Shown: in pieces, positions 57,481 to 64,000 of the stretch
How the letters are laid out: each line of letters begins with the position of its first letter
Numbering within the stretch: position 1 is the first letter of the stretch
Assembly (NCBI RefSeq): GCF_040373385.1
Contig: NZ_JBDXXH010000007.1
Span: forward strand, 161,392-225,391
From: Nitratidesulfovibrio sp.
GTDB lineage: Bacteria; Desulfobacterota; Desulfovibrionia; Desulfovibrionales; Desulfovibrionaceae
DNA: 64,000 nt
Direction: 5' to 3'
Notes under the pieces: generated by a model
The model's database searches: none
Seen by the model: only the letters and a program-made list of their open reading frames with translations
What the model was told of the DNA's origin: nothing
Position numbers and translations under genes: made by a program

Positions 57481-58792
57481 GGCTGCGTCCGGCGGGGGGG
57501 GGCGGGGGCGGTGAGGCGGGGGCGTCCTGTGCCGTGACGTCCTCTGCGACCTTTCCGGCGACCTGCCCGTCGGTTCTGTCAACGACGGAGGCGGCGTCGG
57601 GTCCGGCGTCGGGCAGGGGATTGGCGGGCGTTTCCACGGGCAGGGCCATCAGTGTCTCGGTGTCCTCGAACAGGCGTTCAAGGATGGAGTTGGAAACCAG
57701 CATGCCGCTGCGGGTAAGCCGCAGGTAGCCGTCGCGGATGCGCAGCAGCCCTTCGCGGTGCAGCAGGTGCACCAGCCGCTTGTGGTCGCGCAGAAAGTCG
57801 CGCCCGGTCAGCTCGCGGTAGGCCTTTACCCGCAGCCCGCGCGCCGTGCGCAGCCGCAGCATGATCAGTTCCAGCACCCGCGTCTGCGGGGTCAGCCGTT
57901 CGGCCTCGGTGCCCACGCGGCCCTCGTCCACCTGGCGGGTCCACGCGGCGTGGTCTTCCGGGTTGTTCCAGCGCAGCCCCCCCAGCGTGGACGCCGCCGA
58001 CGGGCCAAGGCCAAGGTAGTCCTCGCCTTCCCAATAGCCCAGGTTGTGGCGGCACTGGAAGCCCATGCGGGCGAAATTGGAAATTTCGTAGTGGATGTAG
58101 CCTTCGGTTTCCAGCAGTTCCGCCCCGTCCATGAACATGGCGGCCTGGGCACGCTCCGGGGGCAGGTCCAGCCTGCCGGTGGCGCAGTCGTCCTCCAGCG
58201 GGGTGCCCGGCTCCAGGGTCAGCCCGTAGCAGGACAGGTGTTCCGGCCGCAGCCGCACCACCTCTTTCAGCTGCTTGGTCCATTGGCGCAGGGTCTGGCC
58301 CGGCAGGCCCCAGATCAGGTCCATGCCCACGTTCTGGAAGCCTGCCGCGCGCACGGCGCGGAACGCGTCCAGTGCCTCCCGCGCGCGGTGCGGCCTGCCC
58401 AGGGTGTGCAGCATGGCGTCGTCCAGGCACTGCACGCCCATGGACAGCCGGTTCACCCCCACCTTCAGCAGGGTGCGCAACTCCGATGGGCGGGTCAGCG
58501 ATTCCGGGTTGCCCTCCATGCTGATTTCCGCGCCGGGCTGCACCGCGAAGGCCTTGCCCACCCGGTCCAGAATGGTGCCGATGGTGCGCGCGGGCAGCAG
58601 GCTGGGCGTGCCCCCGCCAAAGAATATCGAGGTCACCGGTACGTTGCCCATGCGGTCGCCCCACAGGGCCAGCTCGCGCAGCAGCGTTTCCACGTAGTCG
58701 CGCACGGCCGTTGCCGCCCCCATCTCCAGCGAGTGGAAGGCGCAGTACCGGCACTTGCGGCGGCAGAAGGGCACGTGGATGTACAGCAGCAT
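57473..58792 (-). CDS. hemW: haem chaperone HemW (coproporphyrinogen III oxidase-like radical SAM protein)
   Basis: 439 residues. Starts directly with YIHVPFCRRKCRYCAFHS, holding the radical SAM CX3CX2C cluster; other motifs are SIFFGGGTPSLL, RLSMGVQCLDDAMLHTLGRPH, GMDLIWGLPGQT and the C-terminal HemN_C-like domain (RGLRVKAYRELTGRDF). HemW proteins bind haem and deliver it to target proteins rather than oxidise coproporphyrinogen; this fits a haem-rich Desulfovibrio. The start at MLLYIHVPF is the family start; the open frame continues upstream only because it reads through intergenic palindromic repeats. A Pro/Ala/Asp-rich tail of about 50 residues follows the HemW fold and overlaps the kinase start. 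Confidence 0.9.
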   Translation of the reverse strand: MLLYIHVPFCRRKCRYCAFHSLEMGAATAVRDYVETLLRELALWGDRMGNVPVTSIFFGGGTPSLLPARTIGTILDRVGKAFAVQPGAEISMEGNPESLTRPSELRTLLKVGVNRLSMGVQCLDDAMLHTLGRPHRAREALDAFRAVRAAGFQNVGMDLIWGLPGQTLRQWTKQLKEVVRLRPEHLSCYGLTLEPGTPLEDDCATGRLDLPPERAQAAMFMDGAELLETEGYIHYEISNFARMGFQCRHNLGYWEGEDYLGLGPSAASTLGGLRWNNPEDHAAWTRQVDEGRVGTEAERLTPQTRVLELIMLRLRTARGLRVKAYRELTGRDFLRDHKRLVHLLHREGLLRIRDGYLRLTRSGMLVSNSILERLFEDTETLMALPVETPANPLPDAGPDAASVVDRTDGQVAGKVAEDVTAQDAPASPPPPPPAGRSHG

Positions 58793-58824
58793 GGTGGTGT
58801 GGCCGACTCCGTCCGGGAAGAGAA

Positions 58825-58913
58825 CCGGGGAGGGGATACTTTGCGTTTTGCGGTCCTCAGCCGTAAGGCTCGCAAGCTCGCCTGACGTCTGAGGCAAGGT
58901 GCTCCCTCCCCGG
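58825..58913. repeat. dispersed palindromic repeat, copy 3, inside a larger hairpin
   Basis: The CCGTAAG-type core (58861-58887) is enclosed by CCTCAG/CTGAGG arms (58855-58860, 58889-58894) and by outer CCGGGGAGGG/CCCTCCCCGG arms (58825-58834, 58904-58913). Together this forms a long nested hairpin just upstream of hemW. Confidence 0.7.
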
Positions 58914-58935
58914 ACCCCGGCGTTGCTGTCGCTAT

Positions 58936-58967
58936 CCGTAAGGTTCGCGCAAGCGCTCACCTGACGG
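58936..58967. repeat. dispersed palindromic repeat, copy 4
   Basis: CCGTAAGGTTCGCGCAAGCG ... ACGG, best match to copy 2 at 52624. Preceded by CGTTGCTGTCG, partly shared with copy 1 at 20570. It lies between hemW and queH, only about 50 bp from copy 3. Confidence 0.7.
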
Positions 58968-58988
58968 CTACCGCTCCCCCCAAACGTT

Positions 58989-59639
58989 TTATTTGGGTGA
59001 ATCGCCCCCCGAAATGGGGTCAAGGGGGCGCGGCCCCCTTGCGGGGTGCGGGGCGGAGCCCCGCTCTTCTTGCACGCCCGTAACCTTGGCGAAATCGCGG
59101 GCGAAGCGTTCGGCTTCGCTGTACAGGCAGCCGCAGTAGTTCTGGCGGTGGATGCCCCATTCCCTGGATGTGTCGATGCCTTCCTGCCAGCCGGTGCGAA
59201 AGTCGCGGTACAGGAAGGGGATGGCCCCGTCGTGGCTGTCGGCGGCGATGCCGTGGCCCACCTCGGCGATCATGTCGTGGCGCTGGCGGCGCGAGTAGAG
59301 CAGGCTGGTGGTGAAGGCGTCGTACCCGCCGCGTGCGGCGATGGCGTGGGTGCGTTCAAGGCGGGTGGCGTAGCACACCCGGCAGCGCACGCCGGGTTGT
59401 TCGCGCCAGGCCATCTGGCGCATCCAGGCGGCGGGGTCGTACTCGGCGTCGCGCCAGATGACGGGCAGGTCGAGCCGCCGCGAGACTTCAAGCATGGCCT
59501 CGCGGCGGCGCAGGTATTCCTGCACGGGGTGGATGTTGGGATTCAGGAACAGGGCCGTGACCTCGTGTCCCTCGTCGCGCAGCATCCGCACCGTGGCGAT
59601 GGAGCACGGCCCGCAGCAGACGTGCAGCAGGACGCGCAT
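58989..59639 (-). CDS. queH: epoxyqueuosine reductase QueH
   Basis: 216 residues; reduces epoxyqueuosine to queuosine in tRNA, the non-cobalamin alternative to QueG. Motifs: LLHVCCGPCSIATVRML with the vicinal Cys pair, FLNPNIHPVQEYLRRREAM, VRCRVCYATRLERT, FTTSLLYSRRQRHDMI and the C-terminal NYCGCLYSEAER. The last 20-odd residues (GSAPHPARGPRPLDPIS) are encoded by GC-rich hairpin repeats (59021-59064), so the original stop was probably lost to repeat insertion. Starts four bases after rng, one operon. Confidence 0.93.
   Translation of the reverse strand: MRVLLHVCCGPCSIATVRMLRDEGHEVTALFLNPNIHPVQEYLRRREAMLEVSRRLDLPVIWRDAEYDPAAWMRQMAWREQPGVRCRVCYATRLERTHAIAARGGYDAFTTSLLYSRRQRHDMIAEVGHGIAADSHDGAIPFLYRDFRTGWQEGIDTSREWGIHRQNYCGCLYSEAERFARDFAKVTGVQEERGSAPHPARGPRPLDPISGGDSPK
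59021..59064. repeat. two adjacent perfect GC hairpins within the queH 3' end
   Basis: Arms 59021-59029/59033-59041 (9 bp, GCG loop) and 59048-59054/59058-59064 (7 bp, GGA loop). This GGGGCTCCGCCCC plus AAGGGGGC type of element is common between genes of GC-rich bacteria; here it is translated as the queH tail. Confidence 0.75.
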
Positions 59640-59643
59640 GGCG

Positions 59644-61119
59644 TTACCGGGCGGGCCTGATGTCGAGATGCACGCCGAACTGGCGTTCCAGGTCGAGCAG
59701 GCGTTCGCGCTTGTGGTTCAGGAGGTGCATGGCAAGCTCTGCCCCGGTTTCGAAGGCGAAGGTGGGCGTGCCGTGCGGCAGTGCGCGCAACTGGCGGTGG
59801 ATTTCGCGCAGGGCCTGCAACGACTGCCATTCCATGTTGCGGCGCAGGCCGGAACCCTTGCAGCAGGGGCAGGCTTCCATGGTGATGGACAGCGCGGACG
59901 AGCCGGTGCGCTGGCGCACCACCTGGAGCAGGCCAAAGCGGCTCATCTTGCCCACGTCGTGGCGGGCGCGGTCGTTCTTCATGGCGTTTCGCAGGATTTT
60001 TTCCACTTCGCGCCAGTGATTGCGGTCGCGCATTTCGATGAAGTCGATGACCACCTGGCCGCCGATGTCGCGCAGCTTCAGCTGCTGGGCGATGGTTTCG
60101 GCCGCCTCCATGTTGGTGCGCAGCGCCATGGATTCGAAATTGGTCTTGCCCGAGATCTTGCCCGAGTTGATGTCGATGGCCATCAGCGCCTCGGTCTGGT
60201 CGAACACCAGCCGACCGCCGGAAGGCAGGGTGACCTCGCGCGAGTATATCTGCTCCAGCTGGCGCTGGATGCCGAAGCGTTCCCACAGGGTGCGGGTCTG
60301 GTCCTTGTAGACCTTGACCAGGCTCCCCTTGCGCGGGAACAGCAGCGAGGAATATTCCTCGATGAGCGTGGCGGTGTGCTCGTCGTCCACCCACACCTCG
60401 GCCACGTCGTCGCTGAGGTAGTCGCGCACGGCGCGCGAGGCCAGGTCCGGTTCCTTGTAGATCAGGCAGGGGGCGGATTCCTCGGTGCCCTTCTTGCGGA
60501 TGTCCTTCCACAGGCGCTTCAGGAATTGCAGGTCGCGCTGCAGGGTGGTCTTGCTGGTGCCCGCGCTGACCGTGCGCACGATGACGCCAAGGCCGGGGCC
60601 GGGGTTCAGCCCTTCCAGCATCTCGCGCAGGCGACCGCGTTCCTCGTCGTCCTCGACCTTGCGGGAGACGCCGATCTGCTCGCGACCGGGGGTGAGCACC
60701 AGGAAACGGCCCGGCATGGACAGGTAGGTGGTCAGGAAGGCGCCCTTGCTGCCCGTGGGTTCCTTGACCACCTGCACCAGCACTTCCTGCCCGGCCTTCA
60801 GCACCTTCTGCATCAGCGGGTACTTCTTGCCCTTGGTGGCGTCGTGCGGGGTGTTGTAATATTCGGGGTGCACCTCGTCGATCTGGAGAAAGCCGTTCTT
60901 GTCGGCCCCGTAGTTGACGAAGGCAGCCTGAAGGTTGGTATCGACGTTGTTGATGATGCCGCGGTAGATGTTGCCCTTGGTCTTGGCCTGGTGGACCATC
61001 TCCACGTAGTATTCCTTGACTTGGTTCTCTTTCGCGCCTTCCTCGGCAAGGGCGACTTCCACCTGCTCGCCGGGCAGCACGCTGATGAACATTCTCAGCT
61101 TGCTCTTTTTCGTTGTCAT
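59644..61119 (-). CDS. rng: ribonuclease E/G family protein
   Basis: 491 residues, the size of RNase G rather than the much longer RNase E. The S1-like RNA-binding part (GNIYRGIINNVDTNLQAAFVNYGADKNGFLQIDEVHP) is followed by the catalytic DNase I-like part with AMAIDINSGK (catalytic Asp) and DFIEMRDRNHW. The zinc-link segment is ACPCCKGSG. The enzyme cuts single-stranded AU-rich RNA and matures 16S rRNA 5' ends. There is no long degradosome-type C-terminal tail. GAGGA precedes the ATG. Upstream gene of rng-queH. Confidence 0.93.
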   Translation of the reverse strand: MTTKKSKLRMFISVLPGEQVEVALAEEGAKENQVKEYYVEMVHQAKTKGNIYRGIINNVDTNLQAAFVNYGADKNGFLQIDEVHPEYYNTPHDATKGKKYPLMQKVLKAGQEVLVQVVKEPTGSKGAFLTTYLSMPGRFLVLTPGREQIGVSRKVEDDEERGRLREMLEGLNPGPGLGVIVRTVSAGTSKTTLQRDLQFLKRLWKDIRKKGTEESAPCLIYKEPDLASRAVRDYLSDDVAEVWVDDEHTATLIEEYSSLLFPRKGSLVKVYKDQTRTLWERFGIQRQLEQIYSREVTLPSGGRLVFDQTEALMAIDINSGKISGKTNFESMALRTNMEAAETIAQQLKLRDIGGQVVIDFIEMRDRNHWREVEKILRNAMKNDRARHDVGKMSRFGLLQVVRQRTGSSALSITMEACPCCKGSGLRRNMEWQSLQALREIHRQLRALPHGTPTFAFETGAELAMHLLNHKRERLLDLERQFGVHLDIRPAR

Positions 61120-61457
61120 GCAGTCCTCTGCGGAAAAAAGTGTAAAATTTCAAAAAATTGTAACGCGTGCCGTGCCTGCGGCGCGCCCGAGCACACATGC
61201 GCGGGGTACGCAGCGCAACCGGGGCGGTGCGCGTAGCTTCCCGGAATCAGGCGCGCATCAGCGCGTTTCCTTCCGGGCGGGCGTTGTGGTGCCCGTGCAC
61301 TTCCGGTGCGGCGGAATGCCGTTCTTCGCGGCATTCCCCTGCGGTGGCCCGTCTTGCGACACCCCCGGACAGGGTTCCCTGTGGCAGGGTTCCCTCCGAT
61401 CAAGGTTCCCCGGGTTCGGGGAGGCCGTTGCGTCGCCGCGACAGCGGCCGCCTGACG
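61120..61457. other. region upstream of rng, no gene recognised
   Basis: 338 bases between the radical SAM gene end and the rng start, both on the minus strand. The first 50 bases upstream of rng are AT-rich (CAAAAAATTG-type), suggesting the rng promoter. No strong hairpin or convincing frame was seen. Confidence 0.4.
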
Positions 61458-62540
61458 CTACCCGTTGCGGGGTGCGCGCCCGGCGTGGAAAATTTCGCCA
61501 TCCGTATCGCGCGGCAGGGCCGTTTCGGCCACGGGAGCGCATGCGCCCCGCGCCGTCAGCTCGTCCAGCGCCCTCCGCACCGCGTCCGGCGGGGCACCCA
61601 GTGCCCTTGCCAGTTGCGGCGCGGTCTGCGGCCTGCGCGTTATGGAGCGCAGTACCGCCTCTTGCAGATTCCCCGTGTCCGTGATGATGGGTACGGGGGT
61701 GTCTGCGTCCGTTGCAGCCGCCGCGCGGCAGGGGCCGTCATCCGGTACCGCCGCCGTGGGGTGGTGGCCAGCCGGTGTCGTTTGCGGGCATCCGGCTGCC
61801 GTGTTCAGTTCGTCGCTCCAGCGGGCCAGCACGTCCCTGCCCACGGGCAGGGCGCGCGGGCTTGCGCCCGGTCGCGACAGGGTGGTCACGTCCACCCGGT
61901 GGGGGGCCAGTTCGCGCACGTAATCACGCAACAGGGCGAGGTTTTCCGCCGTGTCGTTGATGCCGCGCGCAAGCAGCACCTCCAGGTAAATCCGTCCGCC
62001 GAACCCGCGTGCGAACCCCAGCAGGCCGTCGGCCACGCCGCGCGCGGTCACGCCCTTGCACGGGCGGTTCAGCGCGCGGAATTCCGATTCGACCAGCGAA
62101 TCCAGCGAGGGCAGCACCACGTCTGCCCCGGCAAGGTCGGCGCGTACGTCGTCCCGGTGGAGCAGGGTGGAGTTGGTCAGCACCGCCACGGGCACACCGG
62201 GCAGGATGTCCCGGCAGCCCGCGATGATGCGGGCAAGGTCGCTGTTCAGGCAGGGTTCGCCCGAGCCGCCCAGCGTCACGTGGTCCACGAATGCGGAAGG
62301 GGTATCGCCGTCCGGCGTGGCACCGCGGGTTGCGGCCTCGGCATCGCGCCAGCGGGTCAGTTCGTCCAGCAGCACCGGGGCCGGGGCGTAGGGCGCCCGC
62401 TCGCAGGTGTGCACGTCGGTCGCGCCCACCTCGCAGTACAGACAGTCCATGGAGCACACCCGCCCGCCAAGCAGGTCGAGGCCGAGCGAACGACCAAGGC
62501 GGCCGGAGGCCACAGGGCCGAACACGTGGGCAAGGGGCAT
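61458..62540 (-). CDS. radical SAM protein, MoaA/NifB-like, with C-terminal helical domain
   Basis: 360 residues. HVFGPVASGRLGRSLGLDLLGGRVCSMDCLYCEVG carries the CX3CX2C cluster motif. VDHVTLGGSGEPCLNSD and VAVLTNSTLLHRDDVRADLAGADVVLPSLDS are typical of an archaeal/bacterial radical SAM family of unknown substrate. The last 130 residues include an Ala/Thr/Pro-rich linker and a winged-helix-like segment (LQEAVLRSITRRPQTAPQLARALGAPPDAVRRALDELTARGAC), so it may bind nucleic acid or a regulator. The start was set at MPLAHVFGP, the family start; 62591 is an alternative without a ribosome site. Confidence 0.82.
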   Translation of the reverse strand: MPLAHVFGPVASGRLGRSLGLDLLGGRVCSMDCLYCEVGATDVHTCERAPYAPAPVLLDELTRWRDAEAATRGATPDGDTPSAFVDHVTLGGSGEPCLNSDLARIIAGCRDILPGVPVAVLTNSTLLHRDDVRADLAGADVVLPSLDSLVESEFRALNRPCKGVTARGVADGLLGFARGFGGRIYLEVLLARGINDTAENLALLRDYVRELAPHRVDVTTLSRPGASPRALPVGRDVLARWSDELNTAAGCPQTTPAGHHPTAAVPDDGPCRAAAATDADTPVPIITDTGNLQEAVLRSITRRPQTAPQLARALGAPPDAVRRALDELTARGACAPVAETALPRDTDGEIFHAGRAPRNG

Positions 62541-63081
62541 GCTGTCCAGAAAAACGTCCTTGTGCGAGAGGCGTGCGGGTGCCAGGTGCACGGCGCGGCA
62601 TGGGCCGCACTTTTCACCGTGAGGTGCATCAAAACGGGTTTTCAGGAAAAAAGCAAGCGGGGGTGGGAAACCGGTGGGGTTCTCTGGCCGTTTCGCGAAG
62701 CCTTGGCGGATGATGCAGCGGCAGCGACGCGAACTAGCACGGGCGTCTCCGGGCGTCCATTGTAATGTTGCAGGCCCCGGCGGTGCCCGTAGTGCCGTGG
62801 TGCATCATGGGGGCCTGCCAAGGGTGGAGCCGGGTGCGCGTGCGAAGCCGCGCGCTGCCCCAACCGCTGTCCTGTGGCGCGCCAGCCCCGCCAATCCGGC
62901 CAATCCCGCCCATCCCGCCGCTTCTTGACACCGCCCCCCTGTCCCGGTAGGCCCTTCGTTCCATAGGGCCGGGACCGGGCCTGCCATTGGCGGCAGGCCC
63001 GGTCCCGGGCGTGCGCACGGCGCGCGCCGCCCGGCTTCGCGCGTGCGGGCCGGTTGCCGACAACCCTCAGGAGGAATTCCC
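62541..63081. other. divergent region with a long hairpin before trmI
   Basis: 541 bases with no supported gene. The main feature is a 17-bp perfect inverted repeat (62969-62985 with 62992-63008, six-base loop) about 75 bp upstream of trmI. No T tract follows. It may be a leader hairpin, an attenuator or an end-of-transcript structure. Confidence 0.5.
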
Positions 63082-63981
63082 ATGCCCGCATACGGAGAAC
63101 TGGTCATCCTGCAAAGCCCGCGCGGCAAGCGTTACCTGCGCCGCGTCGAAGAGGGCAACGACCTGCACTGCCAGGAAGGCGTGCTGCCCATGGCCGACCT
63201 GGCCGCCGCCGAATACGGCACTGAAGTGCGCACCAGGCAGGGCGTGCCCTTTCGGTTGCAGCGCCCCACCATCACCGACCTGGTCAAGGGCGTGAAGCGG
63301 CAGACCCAGATCATCTATCCCAAGGACATCGCGTACATCTGCATGCGCCTTGGCGTGGGGCCGGGCCGCACCATCATCGAGGCGGGCTCCGGCTCCGGCA
63401 GCCTGACCGTGGCGCTTTCGTGGTTCTCCGGCCCCACGGGCCGCGTCTGCACCTACGAGGCGCGCGAGGAATTCTACAAGCTGTGCCGCCGCAACCTCGA
63501 ATGGGCGGGTGTGGGCCAGAACGTCACCCAGTTCAACCGCGACATCATTGACGGCTTCGAGCAGACCGACGCCGACGCCCTGTTTCTGGACGTGCGCACC
63601 CCGTGGGACTACCTGCACCACGTGGTCCGCGCCGTGAAGCCGGGCGCCGCCCTGGGCTTCCTCGTCCCCACCGTGGATCAGGTGTCCAAGCTGCTGCACG
63701 GCATGGAAACCGGCCCCTTCGACGACATCGAGGTCTGCGAAATCCTGATCCGCCGTTGGAAGCCCGTAGCCGACCGCCTGCGCCCCGAAGACCGCATGAT
63801 CGCCCACACCGGGTTCCTCATCTTTGCCCGGCATCAGGAACGCTCCGAAGAATGGGACTCGTTCCGCACCCTGGGCACCCGCGAGCGCAAGCAGGAAGCC
63901 GCCCGCCAGGAACGCCTGGCCGCCGCGCGCGGCGCAGCGGATGCCGCTGATGCCCCTGCCGACGATGAGAGCTTTGAATAG
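63082..63981 (+). CDS. trmI: tRNA (adenine-N1)-methyltransferase TrmI
   Basis: 299 residues; makes m1A58 in the T-loop of tRNAs with SAM, as a tetramer. N-terminal beta domain (GELVILQSPRGKRYLRRVEEG), family segment KRQTQIIYPKDIAYICMRLGVGPGRTIIEAGSGSGSLTVALS containing the SAM-binding GSGSG, then EAREEFYKLCRRNLEWAG, ADALFLDVRTPWDYL and LGFLVPTVDQVSKLL. An Ala/Arg/Asp-rich tail follows. The start at MPAYGELV has CAGGAGG upstream. The gene ends 19 bp before the window edge. Confidence 0.93.
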   Translation: MPAYGELVILQSPRGKRYLRRVEEGNDLHCQEGVLPMADLAAAEYGTEVRTRQGVPFRLQRPTITDLVKGVKRQTQIIYPKDIAYICMRLGVGPGRTIIEAGSGSGSLTVALSWFSGPTGRVCTYEAREEFYKLCRRNLEWAGVGQNVTQFNRDIIDGFEQTDADALFLDVRTPWDYLHHVVRAVKPGAALGFLVPTVDQVSKLLHGMETGPFDDIEVCEILIRRWKPVADRLRPEDRMIAHTGFLIFARHQERSEEWDSFRTLGTRERKQEAARQERLAAARGAADAADAPADDESFE

Positions 63982-64000
63982 TTGACTTTCGGGGGAAGGG

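Noticed and set aside
58793-59023. Upstream extension of hemW
   Set aside because: Would translate palindromic repeats; the family start MLLYIHVPF is at 58792.

Overview
The window is GC-rich (by eye about two thirds G+C) and densely coding. It looks like chromosomal DNA of a sulfate-reducing deltaproteobacterium of the Desulfovibrio/Nitratidesulfovibrio group. The evidence is an octaheme c-type cytochrome, a perR - rubrerythrin - rubredoxin-like operon arranged as in Desulfovibrio vulgaris, a HypF hydrogenase-maturation protein, a two-domain FAD/iron-sulfur oxidase, and a complete tol-pal cluster with lipopolysaccharide genes (rfaE2, kdsB). This assignment comes from protein families and gene order, not from a database search. 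I saw no rRNA, tRNA, CRISPR array, insertion sequence or prophage.

Region by region. 0.2-0.8 kb: rfaE2 and a strong terminator. 0.9-10.6 kb: the most unusual block. A PEP-synthase-like protein with an unrecognised C-terminal domain is coupled to a membrane-bound sensor/AAA+ activator with an altered sigma-54 contact loop. Both are divergent from an operon of a small membrane protein, a TSUP (TauE/SafE) anion transporter, a lipoprotein, two more membrane proteins and a lone response regulator. The operon has a near-perfect sigma-54 promoter (6706-6721) with clustered inverted repeats just upstream. 11-17 kb: an FtsJ-like methyltransferase, two ABC permeases without ATPase or binding protein, and a GAF/PAS/GGDEF diguanylate cyclase. 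17.4-24.3 kb: mltG with huge low-complexity tails, ruvX, a repeat-rich gap and a large FAD/Fe-S oxidase. 24.6-31.7 kb: DUF4143 ATPase, NTF2-like protein, quinone-oxidoreductase-like dehydrogenase, WYL regulator and hypF. 32.1-36.2 kb: XRE-cupin regulator, acyl-CoA ligase and a NadB-like flavoprotein.

36.6-43.3 kb: tolQ-tolR-tolA-tolB-pal on the minus strand (pal with its own likely promoter), divergent from a TolC-family outer membrane factor. 43.5-47.5 kb: perR-rbr-rdl (peroxide defence) and the octaheme cytochrome. 47.6-52.5 kb: a TPR protein, kdsB-carA and prfC. 53-61 kb (minus strand): rng-queH, hemW and a giant hybrid sensor kinase, with dispersed palindromic repeats between them. 61.4-64 kb: a radical SAM protein and trmI.

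Several overlaps (GTGA or ATGA) imply translational coupling: the ABC permease pair, 9051/9272, tolA/tolB and kdsB/carA. Intergenic regions carry many strong hairpins and at least two families of dispersed structured repeats. Start codons were chosen from Shine-Dalgarno sequences, family N-termini and overlaps with neighbours; several differ from the longest open frame, as noted in each entry.
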